Assembly: GCF_020179405.1 (NCBI RefSeq)
Contig: NZ_JAICBZ010000040.1
Location: 1-36,698 of the forward strand
Reading direction: 5' to 3'
Length of the DNA stretch: 36,698 nt
DNA from: Xinfangfangia pollutisoli
GTDB taxonomy: Bacteria > Pseudomonadota > Alphaproteobacteria > Rhodobacterales > Rhodobacteraceae
In this document: piece after piece, positions 8,007-16,735 of the stretch
How the letters are laid out: each line of letters begins with the position of its first letter
Numbering within the stretch: the stretch's first letter is position 1
Program-made: the position numbers and the translations under genes
The notes under the pieces: generated by a model
The model's database searches: none
Told to the model about the DNA's origin: nothing
The model's input: the letters and a program-made list of their open reading frames with translations, nothing else

Positions 8007-9497
8007 ATGACCGACCAAGGCAACGGCCAGCCCAGCGGCCCGATCAACCGCTGGAAAACGCTGGACAAGGACCTTGGCCGCGTGGCCCAGCTGGAACAGG
8101 CCTCGGCGGCGATCTCGCGGCCGATGGTGGCGATCGGAATTTCCATCGTTTTCGTGCTGGTCTGCGGCCTGGCGGCCCTGGGCCTGACCGGGCAGGGCAG
8201 CGGCACGGCGATCATCGTCGCCGCCGCGGTTTTCGGCGCCTATATGGCGCTGAACATCGGCGCCAATGACGTGGCCAACAACATGGGCCCGGCGGTGGGC
8301 GCAAATGCGCTGTCGATGGGCGGCGCGCTGATCATTGCCGCAGTGTTCGAAACCGCGGGCGCGCTGATCGCCGGCGGCGATGTGGTCAGCACGATTTCGG
8401 GCGGCATCGTCGCGCCCTCGGCCGTGGCCGATCCCGATACGTTCATCTGGGCGATGATGGCGGCGCTGATCGCCTCGGCCCTGTGGCTGAACCTGGCCAC
8501 CTGGTTCGGCGCGCCGGTTTCGACCACCCATTCCATCGTCGGCGGGGTGATGGGGGCGGGGATCGTCGCCGCCGGCTTTGGCGCGGTGCAATGGGCGACG
8601 ATGGGCCAGATCGCCGCGTCCTGGATCATCTCGCCCATTCTGGGCGGCGCCATCGCGGCACTGTTCCTGGCCTTCATCAAGGCCTTCATCAACGATGTGC
8701 CCGACAAGCTGGCGGCCGCGCGGCGCTGGGTGCCCTTGCTGATCGGCATCATGGCCGGGTCCTTCACCGCCTATCTGGCGATGAAGGGGCTGAAGAAGGT
8801 CGTCGATATCCGGCTGGATCAGGCGCTGCTCATGGGCCTGGCGGTCGGTATCGCGGTGACTTTCGTGATGCGCCCGCTGGTGCGGCGCCAGTCCGAGGGG
8901 ATGGAGAACCGCAAGCGGTCGCTGAAACAGCTGTTCGGCATGCCGCTGATCATCTCGGCCGCCTTGCTGTCTTTTGCCCATGGCGCGAATGATGTGGCCA
9001 ATGCCGTGGGCCCCCTGGCCGCCATTGTTCATGCCGTGCAGGATGCCGGCACTTCGGAACGGGTGACGATCCCGCTTTGGGTGATGATGATCGGGGCCGC
9101 CGGAATTTCCTTTGGCCTGATGCTGTTCGGGCCGAAGCTGATCCGCATGGTCGGTCAGGAAATCACCAAGCTGAACCAGCTGCGCGCCTTCTGCGTGGCG
9201 CTGTCGGCCTCGATCACGGTGATCGTCGCCTCGGCGCTGGGCCTGCCGGTCTCCTCGACCCATATCGCGGTGGGGGCGGTGTTCGGCGTGGGCTTCTACC
9301 GCGAATGGGAGGCCGAGCGGCGGGCGCGGATCCTGAACCTGCAGAAGGGCAAGCCGCTGACCGCCGAGGAACGCAAGCGGCGTAAGCTGGTGCGGCGCAG
9401 CCATGTTCTGGGCATCGGCGCGGCCTGGGTGATCACCGTGCCGGCCACGGCGGTTCTGTCGGCGCTGCTGTTCCTGGGGATGAACCGGCTGTTCTGA
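8007..9497 (+). CDS. Inorganic phosphate transporter, PiT family
   Basis: A 496-residue polytopic membrane protein. The two inverted family signatures are both present: GANDVANNMGPAVG in the N-terminal half (about residues 87-100) and GANDVANAVGPLAA in the C-terminal half. Each half also carries a PVS(S/T)TH motif (GAPVSTTHSIVGG and GLPVSSTHIAVGA). The halves are joined by a charged cytoplasmic stretch (RRQSEGMENRKRSLKQ). PiT proteins are low-affinity phosphate (metal-phosphate) symporters; some relatives carry sulfate, which I cannot exclude. A moderate AAGGTGA site precedes the ATG. It is convergent with pncB, with only 17 bases between the stops. Confidence 0.93.
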   Translation: MTDQGNGQPSGPINRWKTLDKDLGRVAQLEQASAAISRPMVAIGISIVFVLVCGLAALGLTGQGSGTAIIVAAAVFGAYMALNIGANDVANNMGPAVGANALSMGGALIIAAVFETAGALIAGGDVVSTISGGIVAPSAVADPDTFIWAMMAALIASALWLNLATWFGAPVSTTHSIVGGVMGAGIVAAGFGAVQWATMGQIAASWIISPILGGAIAALFLAFIKAFINDVPDKLAAARRWVPLLIGIMAGSFTAYLAMKGLKKVVDIRLDQALLMGLAVGIAVTFVMRPLVRRQSEGMENRKRSLKQLFGMPLIISAALLSFAHGANDVANAVGPLAAIVHAVQDAGTSERVTIPLWVMMIGAAGISFGLMLFGPKLIRMVGQEITKLNQLRAFCVALSASITVIVASALGLPVSSTHIAVGAVFGVGFYREWEAERRARILNLQKGKPLTAEERKRRKLVRRSHVLGIGAAWVITVPATAVLSALLFLGMNRLF

Positions 9498-9514
9498 CCG
9501 GCCCCCGGCCGGGC

Positions 9515-10807
9515 CTAGACCAGCACCTCTTCGGCGACCTGGGCGCCCACGCCGAAGACCCGCTTGTAGCGCGCCACTTCCTCGGCCGGGCCCATCGCCT
9601 TGTTGGGATTGTCCGACAGTTTCACCGTCGGCCGTCCATTGGCCGAAACCGCCTTGCACACCAGCGAGAAGGGCGCCAGCGCATCGCCCGGCACCAGCCC
9701 GCGGAAGTCATTGGTCAGCATCGTGCCCCAGCCGAAAGACACCCGCACCCGGCCGTGAAAGCGCCGCGACAGCTCTTCGATCTTTTCGACATCCAGCCCG
9801 TCCGAGAAGATCACCAGCTTGCGCGTCGGATCTTCGCCGCGGTCCTTCCACCAGCGGATGGCATTTTCGGTCGCCGCCGCCGGATCGCCCGAATCGATGC
9901 GGATCCCGGTCCAGCTGGCCAGCCAGTCGGGCGCGCGCTTCAGGAAACCCTCGGTCCCGTAAGTGTCGGGCAGGATGATGCGCAGATTGCCGTCATGTTC
10001 CTCGTGCCAATCGGCCAGAACCTGATAGGGCGCCTGGGCCAGCTGGGCATCGGTCTCGGCCAGGGCGGAATAGACCATGGGCAGTTCATGCGCATTGGTG
10101 CCCACCGCCTCAAGGTCGCGCCGCATGGCGATCAGACAGTTCGAGGTGCCGGTGAACTTGTCGCCCAACCCCTCGCCCAGCGCCTGCACGCACCAATCCT
10201 GCCACAGGAACCCATGCCGGCGGCGCGTGCCGAAATCGGCCAGCTTCAACCCGGGAACCTGCCGCAGCCGTTCCAGCTTTTCCCAGACCCGCGCCATGGC
10301 CCTTGCATACAGCACCTGCAGCTCGAAGCGCCGCATCTCCTTCAGCACCGCGCGCGAGCGCAGCTCCATCAGCACCGCCAGCGCGGGAATTTCCCACAGC
10401 ATGACCTCGGGCCATTTGCCTTCGAAGGTCAGCTCATACTGGCCGTCGCGCTTTTCCAGATGGTAGGGCGGCAGGCGCAGGTTTTCGAACCATTCCATGA
10501 AATCGGGGCGGAACATCTGCCGCTTGCCATAGAAGGTGTTGCCGCGCAGCCAGGTGCTTTCCCCGCGCCGCAGCGACAGCGAGCGCACATGATCCAGCTG
10601 CTCGCGCAATTCGCCTTCATCGACCAATTCGGCCAGACGCACCGATTTCGTGCGGTTGATCAGGCTGAAGACGACGGTCGTATCCGGCTTGTTGCGGAAA
10701 ATCGACTGGCACATCAGCAGCTTGTAAAAGTCGGTGTCCAGAAGAGACCGGACGATCGGATCAATCTTCCAATTGTGATTGTAGACGCGGCTGGCGATGT
10801 CGGCCAT
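9515..10807 (-). CDS. pncB: Nicotinate phosphoribosyltransferase PncB
   Basis: A 430-residue enzyme converting nicotinate and PRPP to nicotinate mononucleotide (Preiss-Handler NAD salvage). Seen: [11 protein letters not shown] near the N-terminus (family hallmark), GTSN for substrate binding, and [10 protein letters not shown] with the histidine that is phosphorylated in the family, followed by a PRPP/phosphate-binding segment (RIDSGDP, IFSDGLD). The ATG at 10807 lies three bases after the pncA stop, so nicotinamidase and this enzyme are made from one message and act in sequence. No separate Shine-Dalgarno is evident, which fits translational coupling. Confidence 0.95.
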   Translation of the reverse strand: MADIASRVYNHNWKIDPIVRSLLDTDFYKLLMCQSIFRNKPDTTVVFSLINRTKSVRLAELVDEGELREQLDHVRSLSLRRGESTWLRGNTFYGKRQMFRPDFMEWFENLRLPPYHLEKRDGQYELTFEGKWPEVMLWEIPALAVLMELRSRAVLKEMRRFELQVLYARAMARVWEKLERLRQVPGLKLADFGTRRRHGFLWQDWCVQALGEGLGDKFTGTSNCLIAMRRDLEAVGTNAHELPMVYSALAETDAQLAQAPYQVLADWHEEHDGNLRIILPDTYGTEGFLKRAPDWLASWTGIRIDSGDPAAATENAIRWWKDRGEDPTRKLVIFSDGLDVEKIEELSRRFHGRVRVSFGWGTMLTNDFRGLVPGDALAPFSLVCKAVSANGRPTVKLSDNPNKAMGPAEEVARYKRVFGVGAQVAEEVLV

Positions 10808-10810
10808 GGC

Positions 10811-11416
10811 TTACCCCTCCAGCACGACGCCGGCGTCGATCATCGCCGCCTGCGCCTCGATCAGGCTGCCGTCCAGGTCGATTGCCCGGCAGGCCTCCAT
10901 CAGCACTTCGGCATCAAAGCCCAGCCGGGCCGCATCCATCGCCGAATAGGCCACGCAGAAATCGGTGGCCAGACCCACGAAGGTCAGACGTGAAATCCCG
11001 CGCGCGCGCAGATAGCCCTCCAGCCCGGTGGGCGTGGTGCGGTCATTCTCGAAGAAGGCGGAATAGCTGTCGATCCCGGGGCGAAAGCCCTTGCGGATCA
11101 CCGCCTGCGCCGCGGCGGCGCGCAGTTCCGGGTGGAAGGCGGCGCCTTCGGTGCCGATGATGCAGTGATCGGGCCACAGGACCTGCATGCCATAGGGCAT
11201 TTCCGTCACCGAAAAGGCGGCGGCGCCCTGGTTCGAGGCGAAAGAGGCGTGGTTGCGCGGGTGCCAGTCCTGGGTCAGCACGACGCAGGAATAGTCGTCG
11301 ATCAGCGCATTGATCTTCGGCACCACCTCATTCCCGCCGGCCACGGCCAGCGCGCCGCCGGGGCAGAAATCGTTCTGCACGTCGATCACGATCAGGGCGT
11401 CGGTCGCGGGGCGCAT
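10811..11416 (-). CDS. pncA: Nicotinamidase PncA
   Basis: A 201-residue cytosolic hydrolase of the isochorismatase-like fold that converts nicotinamide to nicotinate. The catalytic triad is visible as D12 (VIDVQNDF), K109 (IRKGF) and C154 (ATDFCV). The metal ligands are D50, H52 and H56 (TQDWHPRNHASF), followed by the oxyanion/cis-peptide region. The family motif LWPDHCIIGTEGA is complete. A GGAG lies nine bases before the ATG. It is first gene of a two-gene operon with pncB and divergent from trhO across 100 bp. Confidence 0.95.
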   Translation of the reverse strand: MRPATDALIVIDVQNDFCPGGALAVAGGNEVVPKINALIDDYSCVVLTQDWHPRNHASFASNQGAAAFSVTEMPYGMQVLWPDHCIIGTEGAAFHPELRAAAAQAVIRKGFRPGIDSYSAFFENDRTTPTGLEGYLRARGISRLTFVGLATDFCVAYSAMDAARLGFDAEVLMEACRAIDLDGSLIEAQAAMIDAGVVLEG

Positions 11417-11516
11417 CGGCGGTCTCCGGCTTGGGAATGTCCTTGCGTAAGTCCCGCCCCGGCCCCCGTCAAGCGAAGCGCTTGAATTTCCGGGGCGGCG
11501 GCGTCATTCAGCCCGC

Positions 11517-12422
11517 ATGCTGACCGTGGCCGCGCTGTATCATTTCGCCCGTCTTGCCGACCCGGCCGCCCTGCAGGCGCCGCTTCTGGACCTGTGCCAG
11601 GCAGGCGGCGTCAAGGGCTCGCTTCTGTTGGCGCCCGAGGGGGTGAATGGCACGATTGCCGGCCCGGCCGCGGGCGTGGCTTCGGTGATCGCGCATCTGC
11701 GCGCCCTGCCGGGCCTGGCCGATCTGGTCTGGAAGGAAAGCTTTGCCGAGACCATGCCCTTCGGTCGGATGAAGGTGAAACTGAAGCGCGAGATCGTGAC
11801 CCTGGGCGTGCCCGGCGTGGACCCGACCGCCGCCGTCGGCCGCTATGTGGCGCCCGTCGATTGGAACGCGCTGATCAGCGCCCCGGATGTGGCGGTGATC
11901 GACACGCGCAACGATTACGAAGTGGCGCTTGGCAGCTTCGAAGGTGCCGTCGACCCGGGCACGAAAACCTTCCGCGATTTCCCCGCCTGGTGGGCGGAAA
12001 ACGGCGCCCGCTTTGCCAACAAGCGCATCGCCATGTTCTGCACCGGCGGCATCCGCTGCGAGAAATCGACCAATTACCTCTTGTCGCAAGGCGTGGCCGA
12101 GGTGTTCCACCTGCAGGGCGGCATCCTGAAATACCTGGAAGAGGTGCCCGAAGACCAATCGCTCTGGCAGGGCGAATGCTATGTCTTCGACGGCCGCGTC
12201 TCGGTCGGCCACGGGCTGATCCCCGGCGAAAACACCAGCTGCGGCGCCTGCCGCCGCCCGGTCACGCCCGAAGGCCGCGCGCATCCCGATTACGAGGAAG
12301 GCGTCTGCTGCCCGGCCTGCGTCGGCGACTACAGCGCCGCCGACCGCGCCCGCTTTCGCGAAAGGCAACGCCAGATGGTCCTGGCCGCGGCGCGCGGCAC
12401 AAGCCATCTCGGCGCGTCCTAA
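11517..12422 (+). CDS. trhO: tRNA uridine(34) hydroxylase TrhO (rhodanese-like, YceA family)
   Basis: A 301-residue protein that makes 5-hydroxyuridine at tRNA position 34 using molecular oxygen. It has an N-terminal ferredoxin-like domain (about 1-95, with LLAPEGVNGTIAG), a rhodanese domain (about 115-215) with C175 in the loop MFCTGGIRCEK, and a C-terminal cysteine-rich part (SCGACRRP, CCPAC) that suggests a metal site. Length and motif order match TrhO. There is no clear Shine-Dalgarno before the ATG. Transcription probably ends in the hairpin at 12463-12483. Confidence 0.9.
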   Translation: MLTVAALYHFARLADPAALQAPLLDLCQAGGVKGSLLLAPEGVNGTIAGPAAGVASVIAHLRALPGLADLVWKESFAETMPFGRMKVKLKREIVTLGVPGVDPTAAVGRYVAPVDWNALISAPDVAVIDTRNDYEVALGSFEGAVDPGTKTFRDFPAWWAENGARFANKRIAMFCTGGIRCEKSTNYLLSQGVAEVFHLQGGILKYLEEVPEDQSLWQGECYVFDGRVSVGHGLIPGENTSCGACRRPVTPEGRAHPDYEEGVCCPACVGDYSAADRARFRERQRQMVLAAARGTSHLGAS

Positions 12423-12431
12423 TCTTCCGGC

Positions 12432-12453
12432 CTTCCTCTCTGCGCAAATATCC
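12432..12453 (-). repeat. Dispersed intergenic element, copy A
   Basis: Read on the minus strand it is GGATATTT, a short variable part, then CAGAGAGGAAG, as in copies at 13654, 34444 and 34492. It lies between the convergent trhO and LLM genes, next to a GC-rich hairpin. No ORF or terminal repeat of a transposon accompanies it. Confidence 0.6.
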
Positions 12454-12462
12454 TGCGGGGGT

Positions 12463-12483
12463 CCGGGGGTGCAAAACCCCCGG
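12463..12483 (+). terminator. GC-rich hairpin between convergent genes
   Basis: CCGGGGGT (12463-12470), loop GCAAA, ACCCCCGG (12476-12483): a perfect 8-bp stem just after trhO and touching the 3' end of the LLM oxidoreductase gene. There is no good T-tract, so it may act as a transcript-end stabiliser or weak two-way terminator. Confidence 0.45.
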
Positions 12484-12484
12484 C

Positions 12485-13516
12485 TTAGCCCAGCAGGTCC
12501 CGCACCCGCGGAATGACCTTCTCGCCGTAAAGCCGCACGCAATTCATCTGCGCCTCATGCGGCACCGGGCCGGTGACATATTTCAGGTCGAACCGCGCCA
12601 GGCCCAGATCGCGCATGGTGGCGGCGATCTTCTGCGCCACGGTTTCAGGGCTGCCGACATAAAGCGCGCCATGCTCGACCTCGTCGAGGAAGCGATCTTT
12701 CGTCACCGGCGGCCAGCCGCGTTCGCGGCCCAGACGGCCGAACATCTCGGCATGGGCGGGGAAGGCGATCTCGCGCGCTTCCGCATCGGTTTCGGCGATG
12801 AAGCCGGGGGAATGCACACCGATCGGACGCTCGGGCTTGCCCAGCTGGGCACAGGCGCGCTTGTACAGGTCGACATAGGGCAGGAAGCGCCGCGCATCGC
12901 CGCCGATGATCGCCAGCATCAGCTGCAGATCCTGCCGCACCACCCGCACCACCGATTCCGGGCTGCCGCCCACGCCGACCCAGACCGGCATGCCTTCCGG
13001 GCCCAGGGGCGGATAAACCTTCGCATCGGTCAGCCCGCTGCGGGTCTGGCCCGACCAGGTCACCCGATCCTCGCGCAGCAGCCGGGCCAGCAGATCCAGC
13101 TTTTCCTCGAACAGCTGCTCGTAATCGTCCAGCGCATAGCCGAACAGCGGATAGCTTTCGGTAAAGGAGCCGCGGCCCACGATCACCTCGGCCCGGCCGT
13201 TCGACACGGCGTTCAGGGTGGAAAAGCGCTGGAACACCCGCACCGGATCGTCGGTCGACAGCACCGTCACCGCGGTGCCCAGCCGGATGCGGCGGGTGCG
13301 TCCGGCAATGGCGGCCAGAACGATTTCCGGCGCCGAGATCGCGAAATCGGGGCGGTGATGTTCGCCGAGGCCGATGAAATCGACCCCGCTCTGGTCGGCC
13401 AGCACCGCCTGTTCCACCACGTCGCGCAGGACCTGGTCCTGCGGCTTGGGCTGCCCGTTGGCGCCGTGGGTCACATCGCCGAACGTGTCGAGGCCCAGGG
13501 AAATTTCTGTGGTCAT
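12485..13516 (-). CDS. LLM-class (luciferase-like) flavin-dependent oxidoreductase
   Basis: A 343-residue TIM-barrel flavoprotein of the bacterial luciferase-like superfamily. Seen: an N-terminal beta-strand ISLGLDTFGD, DFIGLGEHHRPDF (the D-x-x-G-x-x-EHH motif near residues 45-57), IRLGTAVTVLSTDDPVRVFQ, and GRAEVIVGRGSF near 110, all typical of the family. It uses reduced FMN; the substrate is unknown. The start at 13516 is preceded by AGGAG in a close window. The longer frame to 13627 begins with an unlikely Pro/Arg-rich stretch and overlaps the repeat area. It is flanked on both sides by copies of the dispersed element. Confidence 0.85.
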   Translation of the reverse strand: MTTEISLGLDTFGDVTHGANGQPKPQDQVLRDVVEQAVLADQSGVDFIGLGEHHRPDFAISAPEIVLAAIAGRTRRIRLGTAVTVLSTDDPVRVFQRFSTLNAVSNGRAEVIVGRGSFTESYPLFGYALDDYEQLFEEKLDLLARLLREDRVTWSGQTRSGLTDAKVYPPLGPEGMPVWVGVGGSPESVVRVVRQDLQLMLAIIGGDARRFLPYVDLYKRACAQLGKPERPIGVHSPGFIAETDAEAREIAFPAHAEMFGRLGRERGWPPVTKDRFLDEVEHGALYVGSPETVAQKIAATMRDLGLARFDLKYVTGPVPHEAQMNCVRLYGEKVIPRVRDLLG

Positions 13517-13630
13517 GGCATGGCTCCTGTTGCGGCCAAGATAGGCGTGCAGGCGCGCGCGGCAAGCTGCGGCGATGCAGGGCAAGGGGCGAATGCGCGC
13601 ACCGAAGCCGGGGGCGGGGGGCGGCAAGAC

Positions 13631-13677
13631 CCGGGGCGCTGCCCCGGACCCCGGGATATTTTTCCAGAGAGGAAGGC
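13631..13677 (+). repeat. Dispersed intergenic element, copy B (47-bp form)
   Basis: The 47 bases match 34421-34467 at 44 positions; the three differences are adjacent. The left part carries the self-complementary run CCGGGGCGCTGCCCCGG and the right part the conserved GGATATTT...CAGAGAGGAAGGC. It lies between the NYN-domain gene's stop and the upstream side of the LLM gene. Confidence 0.75.
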
Positions 13678-13690
13678 AGGCCCGGCCGGA

Positions 13691-14464
13691 TCAGGCCCGG
13701 TCCCGCACCAGAAGCTGGGTGCCGTCCTGCTTCACCTCGAAGCGCGGCAGCTTGCGGATCAGGTCCGACAGTTTGGCGCTGCCATAGGTGCGGGTGTCGA
13801 AATCCGGATTGCCCTGGGTGATGAACTGGCCGATCTGCCCCAGCGAGAACCATTCGCCTTCCGGGTCGATCGCCCGCATCGCGGCGGCGATCAGCGGAAT
13901 AGCGCGGGCGGGCGCTTCCTTGGTGGCGCGGCCGGGTTGGTCGGGCCCCGGCTCGGGGCTGGGATCGGCGGGGGTCGGGTCGGGCGTGCCGCGGGCGCTG
14001 CGCGGCTCTTCCACCGGGGCGGACAGGTTTTCCACATAGATGAAGCGCTTGCAGGCCATGCGGAAGGCTTCGGGCGTCTTCTTCTCGCCGATGCCATAGA
14101 CATCCAGCCCCTGTTCGCGGATCCGCGCCGCCAGGCGGGTGAAATCGCTGTCGGACGAGACCAGGACGAAGCCGTCGAACAGGCCGGAATGCAGGAAATC
14201 CATCGCCGCGATGACCAGCCCGATATCCGAGGCGTTCTTGCCCTTGGTATTGGCGAATTGCTGGTCGGCCACCAGCCCCAGGGCGGCCACCTTGCGGGCC
14301 CAGGCGTTCAGCCGCAGCGCCGACCAGTCGCCATAGATCCGGCGGACCGAGGCTTCGCCCAGGGCGGCGATTTCTTCGAAGATCGCTTCGGCATAGCCCG
14401 CAGGCACGTTGTCGGCGTCGATCAGCACGCAAAGCCGCGGCGCGCGGGTAGGGAGTTCGGGCAT
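13691..14464 (-). CDS. NYN-domain putative RNase with C-terminal OST-HTH/LOTUS domain
   Basis: A 257-residue protein with an N-terminal NYN (PIN-like) nuclease domain, residues about 8-145. Acidic metal-binding candidates are D16 and D18 (VLIDADNV), D80 (GKNASDIGL) and D105/D107 (VSSDSDFTRLA), the standard pattern of the LabA/DUF88 group. A proline-rich linker (about 150-183) leads to a winged-helix OST-HTH/LOTUS-like domain (about 185-255: LGQIGQFITQGNPDFDTRTYG...KLSDLIRKL). The family is expected to bind or cut RNA; the target is unknown. The ATG at 14464 has a nearby AAGGAGG. It stands alone, with 53 bases to ybaK upstream. Confidence 0.88.
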   Translation of the reverse strand: MPELPTRAPRLCVLIDADNVPAGYAEAIFEEIAALGEASVRRIYGDWSALRLNAWARKVAALGLVADQQFANTKGKNASDIGLVIAAMDFLHSGLFDGFVLVSSDSDFTRLAARIREQGLDVYGIGEKKTPEAFRMACKRFIYVENLSAPVEEPRSARGTPDPTPADPSPEPGPDQPGRATKEAPARAIPLIAAAMRAIDPEGEWFSLGQIGQFITQGNPDFDTRTYGSAKLSDLIRKLPRFEVKQDGTQLLVRDRA

Positions 14465-14517
14465 GGAAGCCTCCTTGTTGCGGCCAGTGTCGCAGGTTCG
14501 GGGCGGAACGGAAAGGC

Positions 14518-14988
14518 TTAGGCGGTCAGGGGCAGCGCCTGTGCGGCCAGAACCCGCAGCGCATCGTCTGGCGCGATGCCCAACAGAAGGCCGCGCTGGC
14601 CGGCATTGATCCAGACTTTCGGCGCGGTCATCGGGGCTGCATCGAACAGGACCGGCACGGCGCGTTTCTGCCCGAAGGGCGAGATGCCGCCCACGCGGTA
14701 GCCGGTCAGCTTTTCGGCCTTGGCCGGCGGCATCATCGCCGCGGCCTTGCCCCGGAACCCCGCCGCGACCTTCTTCATCGACAGATGCCGGTCCGAGGCC
14801 AGAACGCAGCAGGCGGGCTTGCCGTCCACCTCGACCATCAGGGTCTTCAGCGTCAGGCCAGGGTCCAGCCCCAGCGCCGCCGCCGCGGCCAATCCCACCG
14901 CATCGGCATCGGGATCGTAGTCATAGGGGTGCAGCGTGACCGCCACGCCCTGCGCTTCCAGGAACTTCAGGCCCTGTGTCGATGCCAT
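14518..14988 (-). CDS. ybaK: Cys-tRNA(Pro) deacylase YbaK
   Basis: A 156-residue trans-editing enzyme that removes cysteine from mischarged tRNA(Pro). The conserved lysine is K48 (LTLKTLMVEVDGK), and the family motifs VLASDRHLSMKKVA, GYRVGGISPFGQK and VWINAGQRGLLLGI are all present. I use the ATG at 14988 because the length then matches the family. The only strong Shine-Dalgarno-like run (AAAGGAGG) is 22 bases upstream of it, and the frame could extend to a TTG at 15045, so the start is not certain. It lies at the left edge of the catabolic island. Confidence 0.9.
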   Translation of the reverse strand: MASTQGLKFLEAQGVAVTLHPYDYDPDADAVGLAAAAALGLDPGLTLKTLMVEVDGKPACCVLASDRHLSMKKVAAGFRGKAAAMMPPAKAEKLTGYRVGGISPFGQKRAVPVLFDAAPMTAPKVWINAGQRGLLLGIAPDDALRVLAAQALPLTA

Positions 14989-15032
14989 GCGCCGCGCGGG
15001 GACCGTCCCGCCTCCTTTGGTCGTATCGTCAA

Positions 15033-15173
15033 ATGACGAAGCCAAGGTCTGATACAGGCGGCGTTGATGAAACCCAAGAACCGCTTTTCGATGTCGCCGC
15101 AGCGGGCAGCCTGAACCCGGTCGCGACCCTGCGACCGAGCGGAACCGTCTGCCCCCGTCTTCACCTGCTGGAC
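15033..15173 (+). pseudogene. Possible N-terminal gene remnant at the island border
   Basis: Starting at the ATG at 15033 a frame reads MTKPRSDTGGVDETQEPLFD..., continuing VAAAGSLNPVATLRP and LHLLDAQG up to about 15173. It looks more like natural protein than an antisense shadow, then runs into the 3' end of the opposite-strand permease. It may be the start of a gene cut off when the ABC/catabolic island arrived, or chance. I recognise no family and see no Shine-Dalgarno. Confidence 0.25.
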
Positions 15174-15928
15174 GCCCAGGGGAAAAGCCTGCGCTCGGCC
15201 CAGACCAGAATCTGGTTGATGCACAGGCCGATCACGCCGATCACGATCAATGCCGCGTAAAGATCGGCGCTGCGATAGGACCGTTGCGCGACGAAGATGT
15301 CATAGCCCAGGCCCGGCAAAGAGGCCTGCATCTCGGTCACCACCGTCATGATCAGCGCAAGCGCCAGCCCGGTGCGCAGCCCGGGGAAGATATCCCTGAA
15401 GGCCGATGGCAGATGAACGGTCAGAAAGGCCCGCAGCCTTCCCATTTCCAGCACACGCGCCAATTCGCGCAGCCCGACAGGCACATTCTGGAAGCCGTGT
15501 ACCGTCCCGAGCAAGACCGGCCACATCGAGCCGAAGGCGATCACGAAGACCGACATCGCCTCATTCAGGCCGAACATCAGGATCGCCACGGGAATGATGG
15601 CGGATGCCGGCAGGGGCCGGATCGCGTCGAGGGTGGGCATCAGCAGGCGCCGCACAAGGGCAGAGCTGCCAAGCGCCGCCCCCAGCAGGATGCCGATCCC
15701 CGAGGCCAGCGCGAAGCCCGTGACCATGCGATGCGTGGTGGCCAGCATGCTGGCCGCCAAGCTGCCGTTCAGCGTCTGACGCCACAGCACCGCAAAGGCG
15801 TCGACCGGGCCGACCAGAAAGCTGCGCTTCACAAGCCCCATCTGGGCAACCGCCTGCCACAGCGCCAGAAAGGCCAGGGCAGACAGCAGCATCAGGGTGA
15901 AGCGATGAAGAAGGATCGGCCGCATCAT
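15161..15928 (-). CDS. ABC transporter permease (SsuC/TauC-type), second permease
   Basis: A 255-residue inner-membrane subunit with about six hydrophobic segments. The BPD_transp_1 domain includes the cytoplasmic coupling ('EAA') loop LRELARVLEMGRLRAFLTVHLPSAFRDIFPGLRTG at about 150-185. It belongs with the SBP, ATPase and other permease as a SsuABC/TauABC-like importer, a family carrying sulfonates, nitrate, taurine, thiamine precursors or aromatic acids. The ATG at 15928 overlaps the stop of the upstream permease by four bases (ATGA), so the two permeases are co-translated and probably form a heterodimer. Confidence 0.9.
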   Translation of the reverse strand: MMRPILLHRFTLMLLSALAFLALWQAVAQMGLVKRSFLVGPVDAFAVLWRQTLNGSLAASMLATTHRMVTGFALASGIGILLGAALGSSALVRRLLMPTLDAIRPLPASAIIPVAILMFGLNEAMSVFVIAFGSMWPVLLGTVHGFQNVPVGLRELARVLEMGRLRAFLTVHLPSAFRDIFPGLRTGLALALIMTVVTEMQASLPGLGYDIFVAQRSYRSADLYAALIVIGVIGLCINQILVWAERRLFPWASSR

Positions 15929-16728
15929 CGCGCCATCTCGGTTGAAAATCGGTTCAGAAGATTGGACAGCGCGCCGGCAGCGGCGCCAAGTCCAGCAAGC
16001 CAGACGATACAGGCATACATCAGATCGGGCCGGAACGACTGCTGCGCCAAGATCAGCTGATAGCCCAGCCCGCGCGGATTGGCGAGGATCTCGACCGTGA
16101 CGGAAACGACCAGCGCAAAGCCCATGGCGGTGCGCAGACCCACGACGATACGGCCGAAGACCGCCGGCAGGATGATCACGCGCAACCGTCTTGCCAGCCC
16201 CATTTCCAGCACATCCGCCACTTCCAGCAGGCGCCGGTCGATGCCGCGCGTGGCGGCAAGGGCCGCAACCATCACCGGCCAGGCGGTGGCATAGGCGACG
16301 ATCACCATCTGAAGGGCCAGCCCGAAGCCGAAGACCAGCAGGGCCAGCGGTGTGAAGGCGATGGCGGGAATGGCGCGCAGCATTTCGACCGTCGGCCGGG
16401 TGGCGATCTCCGCCATCGGCTGCAGGCCAAGGAACACCCCCAGCACGGCGCCGGTCACGGCACCGACCAGCAGCCCCAATCCGGCCGCCTGCAGGGTTTG
16501 CAGGGTCGCCGTCAGCAGGCTTCCGTCAAGGATCGCCGCGATGCCGGCCCTTGCGATCGACGAGGGACGCGAGAAGGCGCCCTCGTCGATATAGCCGCCG
16601 GCCGCGGCCGCCTCCCATCCGATCAGCAGGGTCGCCGGAACGATCAGGGACAGGACGAGGTTGGTCATCCGCGCGGCAAGGCCGGCGGGCAACAGGTTCA
16701 CAGGGGGGCGGCGCATGGCTTGCGGCAT
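15925..16728 (-). CDS. ABC transporter permease (SsuC/TauC-type), first permease
   Basis: An inner-membrane subunit of about 267 residues with six hydrophobic segments. Its coupling loop reads DRRLLEVADVLEMGLARRLRVIILPAVFGRIVVGLRTAMGFALV. The frame is open to 16770, but that start would overlap the SBP gene by 35 bases; the ATG at 16728 lies seven bases after the SBP stop and is preferred, with the ATG at 16716 as a further option. None of these has a good Shine-Dalgarno. It resembles the second permease in layout, as expected from a duplication. Confidence 0.88.
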   Translation of the reverse strand: MPQAMRRPPVNLLPAGLAARMTNLVLSLIVPATLLIGWEAAAAGGYIDEGAFSRPSSIARAGIAAILDGSLLTATLQTLQAAGLGLLVGAVTGAVLGVFLGLQPMAEIATRPTVEMLRAIPAIAFTPLALLVFGFGLALQMVIVAYATAWPVMVAALAATRGIDRRLLEVADVLEMGLARRLRVIILPAVFGRIVVGLRTAMGFALVVSVTVEILANPRGLGYQLILAQQSFRPDLMYACIVWLAGLGAAAGALSNLLNRFSTEMAR

Positions 16729-16735
16729 GCTGGCG

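Noticed and set aside
11594-14521. A 975-codon plus-strand open frame, and similar very long frames at 266-2269, 22439-25579, 23243-25669 and 32367-34601
   Set aside because: They are shadows of recognised genes in high-GC DNA, with Arg/Gly/Ala/Pro-rich or His/Gln-rich translations, no domains and no ribosome sites.
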